A DNA stretch of 64,000 bases from contig NZ_JYLF01000004.1 of NCBI RefSeq assembly GCF_001043055.1, positions 434,001 to 498,000 of the forward strand, given 5' to 3'. Positions 1 to 9,098 of this stretch are shown here, piece by piece (the stretch's first letter is position 1; every line of letters starts with the position of its first letter). The stretch comes from Pseudomonas weihenstephanensis. Its GTDB lineage: Bacteria > Pseudomonadota > Gammaproteobacteria > Pseudomonadales > Pseudomonadaceae. The notes under the pieces are model-generated. The model made no database searches. It saw only the letters and a program-made list of their open reading frames with translations, and was not told the DNA's origin. The translations under genes and the position numbers were made by a program.

Positions 1-255
1 GAGCATTTGGCGCTGCAACACTCACTCAAGGTGGGCGCCCAACACCCCATGCCCGGCCTGACCCACACCTTCAGCCATTTTCAGCTGGCCATCGAGCCGT
101 GGCTGATCCACGTCAAGGAGGCGGGTCATCACGTGGCCGAGGCCGATTGGCTCTGGTATAACCTCGCCACCCCACCGCGCCTGGGCCTGGCGGCCCCGGT
201 CAAAAAACTGCTCAAACACGCAGCCGACCTATTGAACGCAGGAGAGTCGTCATGA
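1..255 (+). CDS. mutY: Adenine DNA glycosylase MutY, C-terminal end (5' truncated by window)
   Basis: The reading frame is open from base 1, so the start lies outside the window; about 84 C-terminal residues are present. MutY removes adenine mispaired with 8-oxoguanine in base-excision repair. The segment [15 protein letters not shown] is the family's FSH-containing part of the NUDIX-like C-terminal domain that reads 8-oxoG. The iron-sulfur and catalytic regions are off-window. The stop overlaps the yggX start by four bases (ATGA), so the two are translationally coupled, which is the usual gammaproteobacterial mutY-yggX arrangement. Confidence 0.95.
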   Translation, partial: EHLALQHSLKVGAQHPMPGLTHTFSHFQLAIEPWLIHVKEAGHHVAEADWLWYNLATPPRLGLAAPVKKLLKHAADLLNAGESS

Positions 256-524
256 CCCGCACCATCATGTGCCGCAAGTACAAAGAAGAACTGCCCGCGC
301 TGGAGCGCCCTCCGTTTCCGGGCGCCAAAGGTCAGGACATTTTCGATCACGTCTCGGCCAAAGCCTGGGCAGACTGGCAAAAACACCAAACCCTGCTGAT
401 CAACGAAAAGCGTTTGAACATGATGAACGCCCAAGACCGTAAATACTTGCAGGGCGAGATGGACAAGTTCTTCAGCGGTGAAGAATACGCGCAGGCAGAA
501 GGCTATGTTCCGCCAAGCGAATAA
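252..524 (+). CDS. yggX: Oxidative damage protection / Fe(II)-trafficking protein YggX
   Basis: This 90-residue protein has the family-typical length. It protects iron-sulfur clusters and is proposed to handle labile Fe(II) in the cytoplasm. Cys7 in the TRTIMC start and the highly conserved block around residues 43-64 ([19 protein letters not shown]) match the E. coli protein closely. It is coupled to mutY by an ATGA overlap, which pairs DNA oxidation repair with iron-sulfur protection. tRNA-Phe follows about 100 bases downstream. Confidence 0.96.
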   Translation: MTRTIMCRKYKEELPALERPPFPGAKGQDIFDHVSAKAWADWQKHQTLLINEKRLNMMNAQDRKYLQGEMDKFFSGEEYAQAEGYVPPSE

Positions 525-628
525 ACCCCGGTTTTAAAGGGTTTGGTCTGTAAGCGACGGTAATAATTAAATATTTTTCAAAAAAGTGTTTGACGACTTA
601 TCGAAAAAAGCTTCTAATGCGCCCCGTT

Positions 629-704
629 GCCCAGATAGCTCAGTCGGTAGAGCAGGGGATTGAAAATCCCCGTGTCGGCGGTTCGATTCCGTCTCTGGGC
701 ACCA
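629..704 (+). tRNA. tRNA-Phe (GAA)
   Basis: A 76-base cloverleaf with encoded CCA. The acceptor arms GCCCAGA/TCTGGGC pair fully, the D-loop AGCTCAGTCGGTAGAGC and T-loop GGTTCGATTCC are standard, and the anticodon loop reads ATTGAAAATC with GAA in the centre. A rho-independent terminator follows 45 bases on. Confidence 0.98.
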
Positions 705-746
705 CATTCAGCTTTGATGTGGTGTTTACACCACCGCAAAGCAAAC

Positions 747-774
747 AAAAAACCCGCCCAGTGCGGGTTTTTTG
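747..774 (+). terminator. Rho-independent terminator after tRNA-Phe
   Basis: A 7-bp stem AACCCGC/GCGGGTT with a 5-base loop, followed by a T run. Confidence 0.85.
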
Positions 775-947
775 TTGGGCGCGATTTAGTGCCGCCTCAC
801 ACTGCTTGCCAACACCCTCAAACACGGGCGCCCAGCCCACGGCCTGCCCGGCTTCAAGCCCGATAATTGACCCAATCCACGATCCACGCTTGGTGATCCC
901 CGAAAGCTGAGGTTCAATAACCGCCTTAGCCCGTACAGGACACGTTC

Positions 948-1418
948 ATGGCAACGCCAAAGAAACAGCACAAGCACGCACAGCGGGCCAAAACCAAAGC
1001 CAAGCAAAACCGCATCGGCAAACCGGCCAAGGCTTCGGCGTCTGCGCTGATCGACAGCCCGTTCGATGACGTCAAAATCGACCTCAGCACGTTCGACTTT
1101 CAGGACATCAAAGACAACGGCTTCGAACCCGCCGATTTCGACGATCTGTTTCAGGCCATGAAGGCCGCCGAAGCCATCAGCCTGCAAGCCCTGTGCAGCG
1201 TGTTCCTGCAATACCCGGTGCTGGAGCTGGTGATCAGCGAAGAAGAGGAAGAAGACGCGACCGATTTCCTGATGGGCCTGCTCATTGCCTTCCGCATGAG
1301 CGAGCACGGCGATGACGAAGACAGCGCGCTGGCGTGGGTCGAAACCCCGGCCTTCCAGACCGCCTACGTTGAAGCCTCGCGCTTGCTGGCCGAACGCAAT
1401 GCGCGGAGCACGCACTGA
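948..1418 (+). CDS. Hypothetical protein, Lys-rich N-terminus and acidic centre
   Basis: 156 residues with no family I can name. The first 30 residues are strongly basic (KKQHKHAQRAKTKAKQNR), which suggests a disordered nucleic-acid- or ribosome-contacting tail. The rest is acidic and helical, with an EEEEED run near residue 100. The start has an AGGA about 8 bases upstream. The codon use is typical of its neighbours. The stop overlaps a likely CTG start of the hydrolase downstream, so the two may be co-translated. Confidence 0.8.
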   Translation: MATPKKQHKHAQRAKTKAKQNRIGKPAKASASALIDSPFDDVKIDLSTFDFQDIKDNGFEPADFDDLFQAMKAAEAISLQALCSVFLQYPVLELVISEEEEEDATDFLMGLLIAFRMSEHGDDEDSALAWVETPAFQTAYVEASRLLAERNARSTH

Positions 1419-2338
1419 CGCACATCTGCAACCAAGCCATCAGCCGGGCGTTTTTCGAGCCTGCCGCTGACGGTTATCGGTTGGGCGGTTTTGAGTGGCG
1501 CCACGGGGTGCCCGACCCCTCCCGCGCTGTGGTGATCATCAGCGCCGCCACATCGGTGCGCTGCACCTACTACGCCCGTTTTGCCGACTACCTGTTCAAT
1601 CACGGGTTGGACGTGATGCTGTATGACTATCGCGGCATCGGCGTGTCCCGCAGCGGTTCATTGCGCGGGTTTAAAGCCTCGTGGTCGGACTGGGGCGTGC
1701 TGGACGCGCACGCGATCCTCATGCGCGCCCAGCGTGAATGTCCAGGCCAACCGATTGATATGGTCGGCCACAGCTTTGGCGGCTGCACAGTGGGGCTGGC
1801 GGCGGGTGCCTCGCGAGTTCGGCGGTTAGTGACGGTGGGGGCGCAATTCGCTTATTGGCGCGATTACGCCGCCGCGCAACGCTGGCCCATGTTCGCCCGC
1901 TGGCACGTGGTCATGCCGCTGCTGACGCGGTTGTGCGGGTATTTCCCCGGCAAACGCCTGGGCTGGCTCGAAGACACCCCCGCTGGCGTGGTCAACGACT
2001 GGGCCGCCATGAACACGCGCTTTGAAAGGCTGCCCAGCGCACGCACGCTCCACTCCCTGGCCTTCGCCTCTGTCACGGCCAACACCCTCGCCATCAGCCT
2101 CAGCGACGACCCTTTTGGCACCGTGGCGGCCACTGAGCGCTTGCTGCGTTATTTCAGCGCCAGCGAGCGCACGCATTTACGAATAAACCCGGCAGACATA
2201 GGTGAAACCGCGATAGGTCATTTCGCGTTTTTCCATAGCCGGTATCAGCAAAGCTTGTGGCCGATTGCTTTGGGGTGGTTGTTAGACGGGGCGCTTGCGG
2301 ACGATACGGCCGGAACCTTCATCGACCGGCCCTTGTAG
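1415..2338 (+). CDS. Alpha/beta-fold hydrolase (serine hydrolase), probable CTG start
   Basis: An alpha/beta hydrolase with the nucleophile elbow GHSFGG (serine about residue 111), an oxyanion-side YDYRGIG motif and a C-terminal GHFAFF carrying the likely catalytic His. The substrate is unknown. The first ATG/GTG/TTG start in this frame is TTG at 1481, but that falls inside the block DGYRLGGFEWR, which normally lies about 20 residues into such proteins. CTG at 1415 has GGAG (1405-1408) six bases upstream and overlaps the previous stop (CTGA), so I chose it, giving 307 residues. The start is the main uncertainty. Confidence 0.82.
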   Translation: MTHICNQAISRAFFEPAADGYRLGGFEWRHGVPDPSRAVVIISAATSVRCTYYARFADYLFNHGLDVMLYDYRGIGVSRSGSLRGFKASWSDWGVLDAHAILMRAQRECPGQPIDMVGHSFGGCTVGLAAGASRVRRLVTVGAQFAYWRDYAAAQRWPMFARWHVVMPLLTRLCGYFPGKRLGWLEDTPAGVVNDWAAMNTRFERLPSARTLHSLAFASVTANTLAISLSDDPFGTVAATERLLRYFSASERTHLRINPADIGETAIGHFAFFHSRYQQSLWPIALGWLLDGALADDTAGTFIDRPL

Positions 2339-2358
2339 TCGCTGCCGCAGGCTGCGAT
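2330..2358. repeat. REP-like extragenic element, copy A
   Basis: 29 bases ending in cgctgccgcaggctgcga are identical to 47289-47317. They lie just past (and overlap) the hydrolase stop and are typical of Pseudomonas intergenic repeats. The following stretch to 2526 contains an ORF end that I cannot assign. Confidence 0.7.
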
Positions 2359-2526
2359 CGCGCCTGCGAGTTGTTGTCTGCCGCCACCGGCACGCGGTGC
2401 ATCGACGCCCATCAAGCCTTTCTGTGGTGCCACGCCTTGCGCGCGGTCAAGGCCACCGTCGATGCACTGGGGCAAGATAACGCGCTGTAGACAGGCATGC
2501 CTGCCCAGCCACGGGAAGCCCCGGGA

Positions 2527-2775
2527 TCATGTGCCGCTCACGCGGCCTTCGGGTGTGTGAACCCGCACGATCGATGCAGGGCTGTTGCCCAGTTTGTCGG
2601 CGGGCCGACGCGGACGCGCCAGCAATTCGCCAGCGCAATTGGGGCAGCGCCCGCCCAACTTTAGCTCCGCGCACGCCGCGCAGAATGTGCATTCAAACGA
2701 ACAGATCCTCGCGTTAACCGCGTCGGGCGGCAGGTCGCAATCACAGCACTCACAATTAGGGCGTAGTTCAAGCAT
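2527..2775 (-). CDS. DUF1272 family small zinc-binding protein
   Basis: 82 residues. The N-terminal half is packed with cysteine pairs (CECCDC, CSFECTFCAAC, CPNC), a likely treble-clef/zinc-ribbon arrangement of the DUF1272 family. The function is unknown. I chose the ATG at 2775 over the one at 2793 because AAAGGA sits about 8 bases upstream and MLELRPNCECC is the usual family N-terminus. The Pro/Arg-rich C-terminal tail is variable. Confidence 0.85.
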   Translation of the reverse strand: MLELRPNCECCDCDLPPDAVNARICSFECTFCAACAELKLGGRCPNCAGELLARPRRPADKLGNSPASIVRVHTPEGRVSGT

Positions 2776-2989
2776 GACGTTTCCTTTAAGCATGTGCGGC
2801 CGTTAACAACCGCAGGCTGAAATGTGCCGTTGATCCTGCCGTGTGCCATTGCGTTCGCACAAGTGGCAGGTCATCTGCCAGAATTTCCCGACACAATCCA
2901 AGCAGATTTATTGCACTTTTTTCAGGCTCAGGCTTCATAAGGCCATGAGCGTTTATTTAATGCGCACGCAGAGAGCCCGGTTGTACGGC

Positions 2990-3595
2990 ATGCCACAAGA
3001 CCTTTCATCCCCGTTGACGCCAGCCATCCTGAGCGCGCTGCGCACCGGCACGCACACCCTGCATGTGGCGCTTGAACAACGTTTGCCTTTTTTCTCGGCA
3101 ACGCTCGACCGCGCGCACTACACGCGCTTGCTGAGCGCCTACTTCGGGTTTTATCAGCCCCTGGAAGACGCGCTGCTCCACAGCGCGCTTATCCCCGAAG
3201 GGTTTGACCTGCAAGCGCGGCTCAAAACCCAGGCCCTGGTGCAAGACCTTAAGGCGCTGGGGGACGATCCCGGCGCACTGCCCCGCTGCCACACCTTGCC
3301 AGCGCTGCACAGTGAAGCCTGCGTACTCGGGGTTTTGTATGTACTGGAAGGCGCTACGCTGGGGGGCAATATCTTGCGCAAACAGATCGCCCAGCATTTG
3401 GGGCTTGATACCCACAACGGCGGCTCATTCCTGTACGTCTACGGTGAAGACACCGGCCGGCGCTGGAAAACATTTCTGGAGTTTTTGGGCAGCGTGCCAC
3501 TCGACGAGCACGCACAACGCGAAGCCGTACACGCTGCCTGTTCAACGTTTAGCTGTTTCGAGCAGTGGCTCGAAGGTCAGGAGGTTTTGATATGA
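2990..3595 (+). CDS. bphO: Biliverdin-producing heme oxygenase BphO
   Basis: Cleaves heme to biliverdin, CO and iron, and supplies the chromophore for the phytochrome encoded next. With the start at 2990 it has 201 residues. The proximal heme ligand is His25 in GTHTLHVALEQ, and the distal helix carries YVLEGATLGGN. In-frame ATGs at 2945 and 2960 are alternatives; none has a strong ribosome site. The stop overlaps the bphP start (ATGA at 3592-3595), so chromophore and apoprotein are made in step. This bphO-bphP operon is common in Pseudomonas. Confidence 0.92.
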   Translation: MPQDLSSPLTPAILSALRTGTHTLHVALEQRLPFFSATLDRAHYTRLLSAYFGFYQPLEDALLHSALIPEGFDLQARLKTQALVQDLKALGDDPGALPRCHTLPALHSEACVLGVLYVLEGATLGGNILRKQIAQHLGLDTHNGGSFLYVYGEDTGRRWKTFLEFLGSVPLDEHAQREAVHAACSTFSCFEQWLEGQEVLI

Positions 3596-5829
3596 ATCCA
3601 CTCGACGCCCAGGCGTTTGAAGCCCTGCTGGATAATTGCGCCGATGAGCCCATCCGGTTTCCGGGCGCCATTCAACCCCACGGCCTGCTTGTCACGCTGT
3701 CGCTGCCCGAGCTGCGTATCCAGCAAATCAGTGCCAACGTCCAGACGTTGTTTGGTTTGAACCCCAATGCGCTGCTGGATCAGCCACTGGCGATGTTGAC
3801 CGGCCCTGAGGCTGCGACCGTGGTGCAACAGGCCGCAGGCGTTGCCGAACAGATGGAGGTGCCCGTGCTGGAGCTAAACCTGCAAGGCATCCGCTACGAG
3901 GGTTTGTTGCACCGCGAACACAATGTGCTGGTGCTGGAACTGGAACTCAAACCCGACGAGGTTGAGTTCAATCACACGATGGCCAAAGTGCGCAACCTGA
4001 GTCGCATGTTGCAACGCCTGCAAGCCGCCAAGACGCTGCCCGCGCTCTACGACATTTGCGTCAAGGAAATCCAGGCGCTCACCGGCTACGACCGGGTGTT
4101 GATTTACCGTTTTCAAGAAGAAGGTCATGGCCAGGTGATCGCCGAAGCGTCTTCGCCTTCGATGGAGCTGTTCAACGGCATGTTCTTCCCCGCCTCGGAC
4201 ATCCCGGAGCAAGCACGCGAGCTGTATCGCACGCATTGGTTGCGCATTATCCCCAACGCTGACTATCAGCCGGTTGAACTGGTGCCGCGACTGCGCCCCG
4301 ATACCTGTGAGGCACTGGACCTGAGCGGCGCCGTCTTGCGCAGCGTGTCGCCGATTCACTGCCAATACATGAAAAACATGGGCGTGCTGTCCTCCATGAG
4401 CATCTCGTTGATGGACGGCGAACGGCTGTGGGGCTTGATCAGTTGCGGGCATCGCCAGCCGTTGCACGTCCCCCATGAGCTGCGCATGGCCTGCCAAACC
4501 ATCGGCCAGGTGTTGTCGTTGCAAATCAGCGCCCTGCAAACCCTGGAAATCAGCCGCCAGCGCGAGGCCAAAATGGGCGCACTGGAGCGCCTGAACACCG
4601 CCATGGTCAGCAACCCGAACACCGTGTTTGACGGGTTGGCCCAAGCGCCCGAACAACTGATGGCGCTGACAGACGCCAGCGGTGTGGCCATCCTGGAAGA
4701 CAACGTGCTGCGCTGCTACGGCCAATGCCCGCCCGCCGATGACATTCGCGCGTTGTACCAGTGGTTTAAAGACTCGCAGCAATCGGTGTTTTCCACCCAC
4801 TGCCTGTCGACGCTTTACACGCCCGCCGCGCAGTACAAAGACATCGCCAGCGGTCTGCTGGCCATGACCCTGCCTAAGCCCGTCGACAATGCTGTGCTGT
4901 GGTTTCGCGCAGAAGTGAAAGAGAGCATCCCGTGGAGTGGCGACCCCAGAAAGCCGCTCAACCTGGAGCCCAGTGCCACCGGCATGCGCTTGAGCCCGCG
5001 CACCTCGTTTGAACTCTGGAAAGTCGAAATGGATGGTATTTCCAGCAAGTGGAGCCACGGTGACGTGTTCGCGGCCAACGACTTGCGCCGCTCGGCGCTG
5101 GAAAACGACCTCTCGCGCCAGGTGGTGAGCGAGCAGCAAGCCGTGCGCGCCCGCGACGAGCTGGTGGCCGTGGTGTCCCACGATTTGCGTAGCCCCATGA
5201 CCATCATTTCGATGCTCTGCGGCATGATGCAAAAAGCCTTCAGCAGCGACGGCCCGCACACGTCACGGCGCATTACCTCCGCCATCGACACCATGCAGCA
5301 AGCCAGTAGCCGCATGAACGTGCTGCTTGAAGACTTGCTCGACACCTCCAAGATTGAAGCCGGGCGCTACACCATCACCCCGCAGCCACTGGACGTGAGT
5401 CAGATTTTTGAAGAAGCGCTTTCACTGTTGGCGCCGCTGGCGATGGACAAGTCGGTGGACCTGACCTTCCATGCCGAGCCGGGCCTGAAAATCAACGCCG
5501 ACCCCGAGCGTTTGTTTCAAGTGCTGTCCAACCTGATCGGCAACGCCATCAAGTTCACCCCGGCACAAGGCCAAATCGGTGTCGCGGCCATGTCCAATGG
5601 CCAGGACATCGTGTTCAGCGTGCGCGACTCGGGCAAGGGCATACCGGCCGAGCAATTGCCTCACATCTTTGAACGCTATTGGACGGCCAAAGAAGGTAAT
5701 GCTTCTGGCACAGGCTTGGGGCTGTACATCTCGCAAGGCATCATCAAAGCCCACGGCGGCCAGCTCCTGGCTGAAAGCAAACCGGGAGAAGGCAGCGAAT
5801 TCCGCTTCACCGTGCCGCAAATCGCCTGA
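3592..5829 (+). CDS. bphP: Bacteriophytochrome BphP, red/far-red light sensor histidine kinase
   Basis: 745 residues: PAS (about 1-105) with the biliverdin-linking Cys16 in DNCADEPIRF, GAF (about 120-300) with PASDIP at 200-205 (Asp203) and the chromophore-contacting His256, PHY (about 310-490) with the tongue motif WSGDPRKP, then HisKA with His530 in VVSHDLRSP and an HATPase with NAIKFTP, GKGIP and GTGLGLYIS. All the signature residues of a functional photoreceptor are present. It lacks a fused receiver, and no response regulator gene adjoins it, so the partner is encoded elsewhere. Translation is coupled to bphO. Confidence 0.96.
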   Translation: MNPLDAQAFEALLDNCADEPIRFPGAIQPHGLLVTLSLPELRIQQISANVQTLFGLNPNALLDQPLAMLTGPEAATVVQQAAGVAEQMEVPVLELNLQGIRYEGLLHREHNVLVLELELKPDEVEFNHTMAKVRNLSRMLQRLQAAKTLPALYDICVKEIQALTGYDRVLIYRFQEEGHGQVIAEASSPSMELFNGMFFPASDIPEQARELYRTHWLRIIPNADYQPVELVPRLRPDTCEALDLSGAVLRSVSPIHCQYMKNMGVLSSMSISLMDGERLWGLISCGHRQPLHVPHELRMACQTIGQVLSLQISALQTLEISRQREAKMGALERLNTAMVSNPNTVFDGLAQAPEQLMALTDASGVAILEDNVLRCYGQCPPADDIRALYQWFKDSQQSVFSTHCLSTLYTPAAQYKDIASGLLAMTLPKPVDNAVLWFRAEVKESIPWSGDPRKPLNLEPSATGMRLSPRTSFELWKVEMDGISSKWSHGDVFAANDLRRSALENDLSRQVVSEQQAVRARDELVAVVSHDLRSPMTIISMLCGMMQKAFSSDGPHTSRRITSAIDTMQQASSRMNVLLEDLLDTSKIEAGRYTITPQPLDVSQIFEEALSLLAPLAMDKSVDLTFHAEPGLKINADPERLFQVLSNLIGNAIKFTPAQGQIGVAAMSNGQDIVFSVRDSGKGIPAEQLPHIFERYWTAKEGNASGTGLGLYISQGIIKAHGGQLLAESKPGEGSEFRFTVPQIA

Positions 5830-5954
5830 CAGTCCTTCAAACCTGTAGGCGCTGACAAGGCACGAGGCTGCGATCGAGTGCGCAGCGCTCGTAAATCTGA
5901 TGACTGCGGTGCAACTGAATCACCGCGTTGAATGGTTTTTCGGCGACTGTGGCA

Positions 5955-7163
5955 TTAGCTAAATGCGTTGATAAACCAGGTGATCATCGGGATGGCCACG
6001 ATGTCGATCAACACGGCGCCACACAGCGGCACGATGATGAAGGCTTTGTACGAGAACACTTTGTAGTGGTCGCAGATCGCGCCCATGTTGGCCACGGCGT
6101 TGGGGGTTGCACCCAGCCCGTGCCCCATGAAGCCTGCGCACAACACTGCGGCGTCATAGTTGCCGCCAAACAGGCGAAACAGCACGAAAACGCACAGCAA
6201 CAGCATGATCACCACTTGCACCACCAAAATCACCAGCAGTGGCATGCCGAGCTTTTCCAGCTCCCAAAACTTGAGGCTCATCATGGCCATCGTCAGGAAC
6301 ATGCCCAGGCTGACGTCGCCGATAGTGCTAACGGCGTGGTCGGGTATGTCAACGGCCTGGGTGCGGTCATTGAGGTTGCGCAAGATGATCGCGACGAACA
6401 TCGCGCCCACATAGCTCGGTAACACGATGCCTAAATGTTGTTGCAAGCTGGCACCCAGCCAAAAGCCAAGCACCATGATCACCACGATGCAGGTCAGCAA
6501 GCGCAGCAGCGTCGGTGCATCCAGCGCAGCAGGCGGGGTATGCACCACGTCTTCGAAGGCTTTGAGGTTACCCACCGCTTCTGCCTTGACCGTGAGTTTG
6601 TTGCGCTCGATCAACCAGCGCGCCAGCGGGCTGCCAAGCAAGCCGCCCGCCACCATGCCGAAAGTAGCCGCTGCCAGTGCCGCGGTGGTCGCGCCCACAG
6701 CACCGAGGTTTTCGGCAATCGGTCCAAAGGCTGCAGCAGCACCAAAACCGCCTTCCAGCGAGACCGCTCCGGCCATGATCCCCAGCAGCGGGTCGATGCC
6801 CAGCGCTTTGGCCACGCTCACACCCACCACGTTTTGCACCAGCGCCAGCCCCCAGCACGCCCCCAGGTAGATAAACAGCAATTTGCCACCTTTGCGCAGC
6901 AGGCCCAGGCTGCCGCCCAGCCCCACGGTGGTAAAAAACGCGACCATCAAGGGCGTTTGCAGGCTGGTGTCCAGGGTCAGGTCGAGCAGTTGGCGATCAC
7001 GCAGCAACCAGATCAGCAAGGCAAAACCAAAGCCGCCAATCACCGGGGCCGGTACGCACAGTTGGCGCAGCCAGTAACTGCGTTTTTTCAGTTGGGCGCC
7101 CAGGCCCAGCAAGAGCAACGCGAGAGCGAGGGTGCTCAACGCATCCAGTTGAAATGTCAGCAT
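5955..7163 (-). CDS. gltS: Sodium/glutamate symporter GltS
   Basis: 402 residues, the normal length, with about ten or more hydrophobic membrane spans. GltS imports glutamate with sodium across the inner membrane. Both pore-loop signatures are present: SLEGGFGAAAAFGP in the first half and GFMGHGLGATPNAVANM in the second. It is convergent with bphP. The formimidoylglutamase upstream on the same strand, which releases glutamate, suggests a shared glutamate theme, although about 57 bases separate them. Confidence 0.95.
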   Translation of the reverse strand: MLTFQLDALSTLALALLLLGLGAQLKKRSYWLRQLCVPAPVIGGFGFALLIWLLRDRQLLDLTLDTSLQTPLMVAFFTTVGLGGSLGLLRKGGKLLFIYLGACWGLALVQNVVGVSVAKALGIDPLLGIMAGAVSLEGGFGAAAAFGPIAENLGAVGATTAALAAATFGMVAGGLLGSPLARWLIERNKLTVKAEAVGNLKAFEDVVHTPPAALDAPTLLRLLTCIVVIMVLGFWLGASLQQHLGIVLPSYVGAMFVAIILRNLNDRTQAVDIPDHAVSTIGDVSLGMFLTMAMMSLKFWELEKLGMPLLVILVVQVVIMLLLCVFVLFRLFGGNYDAAVLCAGFMGHGLGATPNAVANMGAICDHYKVFSYKAFIIVPLCGAVLIDIVAIPMITWFINAFS

Positions 7164-7220
7164 GGCGAATTTCTCTTTTTTTTATGATTCAACAAGCGGT
7201 TTCAGGGATGAGCAAAAAAC

Positions 7221-8159
7221 TTAATCAATCAGGCTGGCGAGCAAGCGCGCGCCAATGCGAGCAGTGCGGTTGTCGATGTCCAGAGCGGGGTTGAGTTCAG
7301 CGATGTCGGCCATGCGCAATTTGCCGCTGGCTTTGGCGCGACGCACCAGGTGCTCGACGATCTGCATATCGACCCCGTGCGCCGATGGCGCGCTGACGCC
7401 CGGCGCCTGACTGGCAGGTAACACGTCCAGGCAAATGGTCATGTACAGGTGATCGACGCCGCTCAGGAAGTCATCCAAAAAGGCTTCAAGGGCAGGCATG
7501 TCCCAGCTGTTCATGTGCCGGTCGAGGCGATAACGCACGTTCAGCCGTTGGGCCTGCTCGAACAGGGCCTGGGTGTTGTTCAGTTGGCTAACGCCGAGGC
7601 AGCAATAGGCGAACGGCATGTTCGCGCGCTGGCAATACTCGGCAATCTGGCGAAAGGGCGTGCCCGAGCTGCTTTGCTCGCTATGGCGCAAGTCAAAGTG
7701 CGCGTCAAAATTGAGAATGCCGATACGCGGCGGCGCGGTGTGACAGCGCAGGTGGTCGGCCAGCCCGCTGAAACTGGCGAAGGCGATTTCATGCCCCCCG
7801 CCCAGCCCTAGCGGCAGATGGCCTTGTTCCAGCAGGTGGCTGACCAGCGCCGCGTAGGTGTGCTGTGCGCCTTCGAGGTCACTGCCCGCACATGCCACGT
7901 CACCCACGTCGTACAGCGGCGCCGTGCCGTGCCAGGCCAGATTGGCCAGCGCTTTGCGCAAGGCGGGTGGCCCTTGGCGCGCGCCGGTTCGGCCCTGATT
8001 GCGTTTCACTCCTTCGTCACAGGCCAGGCCAATCAACGCCGCGCCCGTGGGCAGGCCCGGCGCCAGCGGCTTGATCCATTGGTGCCAGCGCAACGCGCCT
8101 TGCCCTTCGGCGGCGTCAATGCGCCCGGTCCACAGGGTCATGTCAGGTACAACGGTCAT
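7221..8159 (-). CDS. hutG: Formimidoylglutamase (ureohydrolase family)
   Basis: 312 residues of the arginase/agmatinase fold. Formimidoylglutamase hydrolyses N-formimidoyl-glutamate to glutamate and formamide, the last step of one histidine degradation branch. Metal-site motifs GGGHE and NFDAHFD are intact. The third motif reads TICLDVLP, with Cys where arginase and agmatinase have Asp; I believe this is usual in formimidoylglutamases but cannot check. The C-terminus [16 protein letters not shown] fits the family. No other hut genes are nearby; the neighbours are an IclR regulator and amino acid transporters. Confidence 0.85.
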   Translation of the reverse strand: MTVVPDMTLWTGRIDAAEGQGALRWHQWIKPLAPGLPTGAALIGLACDEGVKRNQGRTGARQGPPALRKALANLAWHGTAPLYDVGDVACAGSDLEGAQHTYAALVSHLLEQGHLPLGLGGGHEIAFASFSGLADHLRCHTAPPRIGILNFDAHFDLRHSEQSSSGTPFRQIAEYCQRANMPFAYCCLGVSQLNNTQALFEQAQRLNVRYRLDRHMNSWDMPALEAFLDDFLSGVDHLYMTICLDVLPASQAPGVSAPSAHGVDMQIVEHLVRRAKASGKLRMADIAELNPALDIDNRTARIGARLLASLID

Positions 8160-8178
8160 GCAAAAACTCCCATTACAG

Positions 8179-8904
8179 TCAGTCCAGTCGGGCGCTCAGA
8201 CGCAGGGCTACGTCCTGCGTCCAACGGATCAGGCGCTCGCTGCGCGGGTGTGCGCGAAAGGCCGGGGCCATAAGGCTGATGGCGCCTTGCAGGCGCTGGC
8301 GGCTGTCGATCAGCGGGGCACTGACGCCCCAGATGCCATCATCGATTTCACTCACCCTTACGGCGTAACCCTGCGCCCGGATCGCCACAAAGCTGCGCAG
8401 GTAATCGGCGCAGGGTTCGTCTTCGATGCCTTGGCTGTGCAGCAACGCAAGGCTGTGTGCTGGCTCCATATGCGCCAGTAACACTCTGGCCGAAGCGCCC
8501 ACCAACAACGGCTGGGCCAGGCCTTTTTGGTAACAGCAGCGCAAGGGCTGCGGGCTGTCGACCAGCTCAATGCAAATCGCCTGGCCGTTACTGGGAACCA
8601 TCAGCGCCACGCTTTCCTGGCTCTGCTCGGCCAGGCGCCGGAGTTCAGGCTTGGCCAAGGTGACCAAGACGGCCTCGCGGTCGAATTTTTTCGCCAGTTG
8701 CAAACAGGCTGGCCCCGGCAAATAGCGGCCTTGGCCGTTTTCTTCAGCCAGGCCCCAGCGCAGCAGGGTTTTGAGGTGACGATAGGTGCTGCTCAGCGGC
8801 TGGCCCAGTTGCTCGGACAAGGCGCGGGCGGAGATGGCCTCGCCCGCTTGCCCCAGCGTGACCAGAATGTGCAGCAGGCGATCCGTTGGCGTGTTGTCGT
8901 TCAT
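8179..8904 (-). CDS. IclR-family transcriptional regulator
   Basis: 241 residues. An N-terminal winged helix-turn-helix (about residues 8-60, [24 protein letters not shown]) is followed by an IclR effector domain ending in LMAPAFRA. I chose ATG 8904 ([14 protein letters not shown]); ATGs at 8916 and further upstream are possible. It lies 19 bases upstream of the formimidoylglutamase on the same strand and so is probably its operon partner and local regulator, likely sensing a related amino acid derivative. Confidence 0.9.
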   Translation of the reverse strand: MNDNTPTDRLLHILVTLGQAGEAISARALSEQLGQPLSSTYRHLKTLLRWGLAEENGQGRYLPGPACLQLAKKFDREAVLVTLAKPELRRLAEQSQESVALMVPSNGQAICIELVDSPQPLRCCYQKGLAQPLLVGASARVLLAHMEPAHSLALLHSQGIEDEPCADYLRSFVAIRAQGYAVRVSEIDDGIWGVSAPLIDSRQRLQGAISLMAPAFRAHPRSERLIRWTQDVALRLSARLD

Positions 8905-9030
8905 TATTGGCCCCATGCTCTTGGCTGCATGGTGCACGCAGTTTCTCATTAGCTGAAATACGATTCCCACGCAGTGAGAAAAAGCAGGCAGAAAGTGATC
9001 AACGGTCAGTGGCTCACCGTTTTCAAACGC

Positions 9031-9064
9031 AAAAAAAGGCCGCCATCACGACACGATGGCGGCC
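9031..9064 (-). terminator. Terminator of the gabP-type permease
   Basis: A perfect 10-bp stem GGCCGCCATC/GATGGCGGCC with a 7-base loop, followed on the minus strand by a run of seven T. Confidence 0.9.
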
Positions 9065-9098
9065 CGGGTTGTACTCAGCCGTTCAAGCCGTCCTGGCT

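Noticed and set aside
2257..2490. 77-codon ORF ending ALRAVKATVDALGQDNAL after the hydrolase
   Set aside because: The tail looks faintly protein-like, but the frame runs through the hydrolase end and a REP element and has no start site; a gene remnant cannot be shown.
3874..5259. 461-codon open frame antisense to bphP
   Set aside because: Shadow of bphP with His/Ala/Gly-biased composition; the sense strand carries every phytochrome signature.
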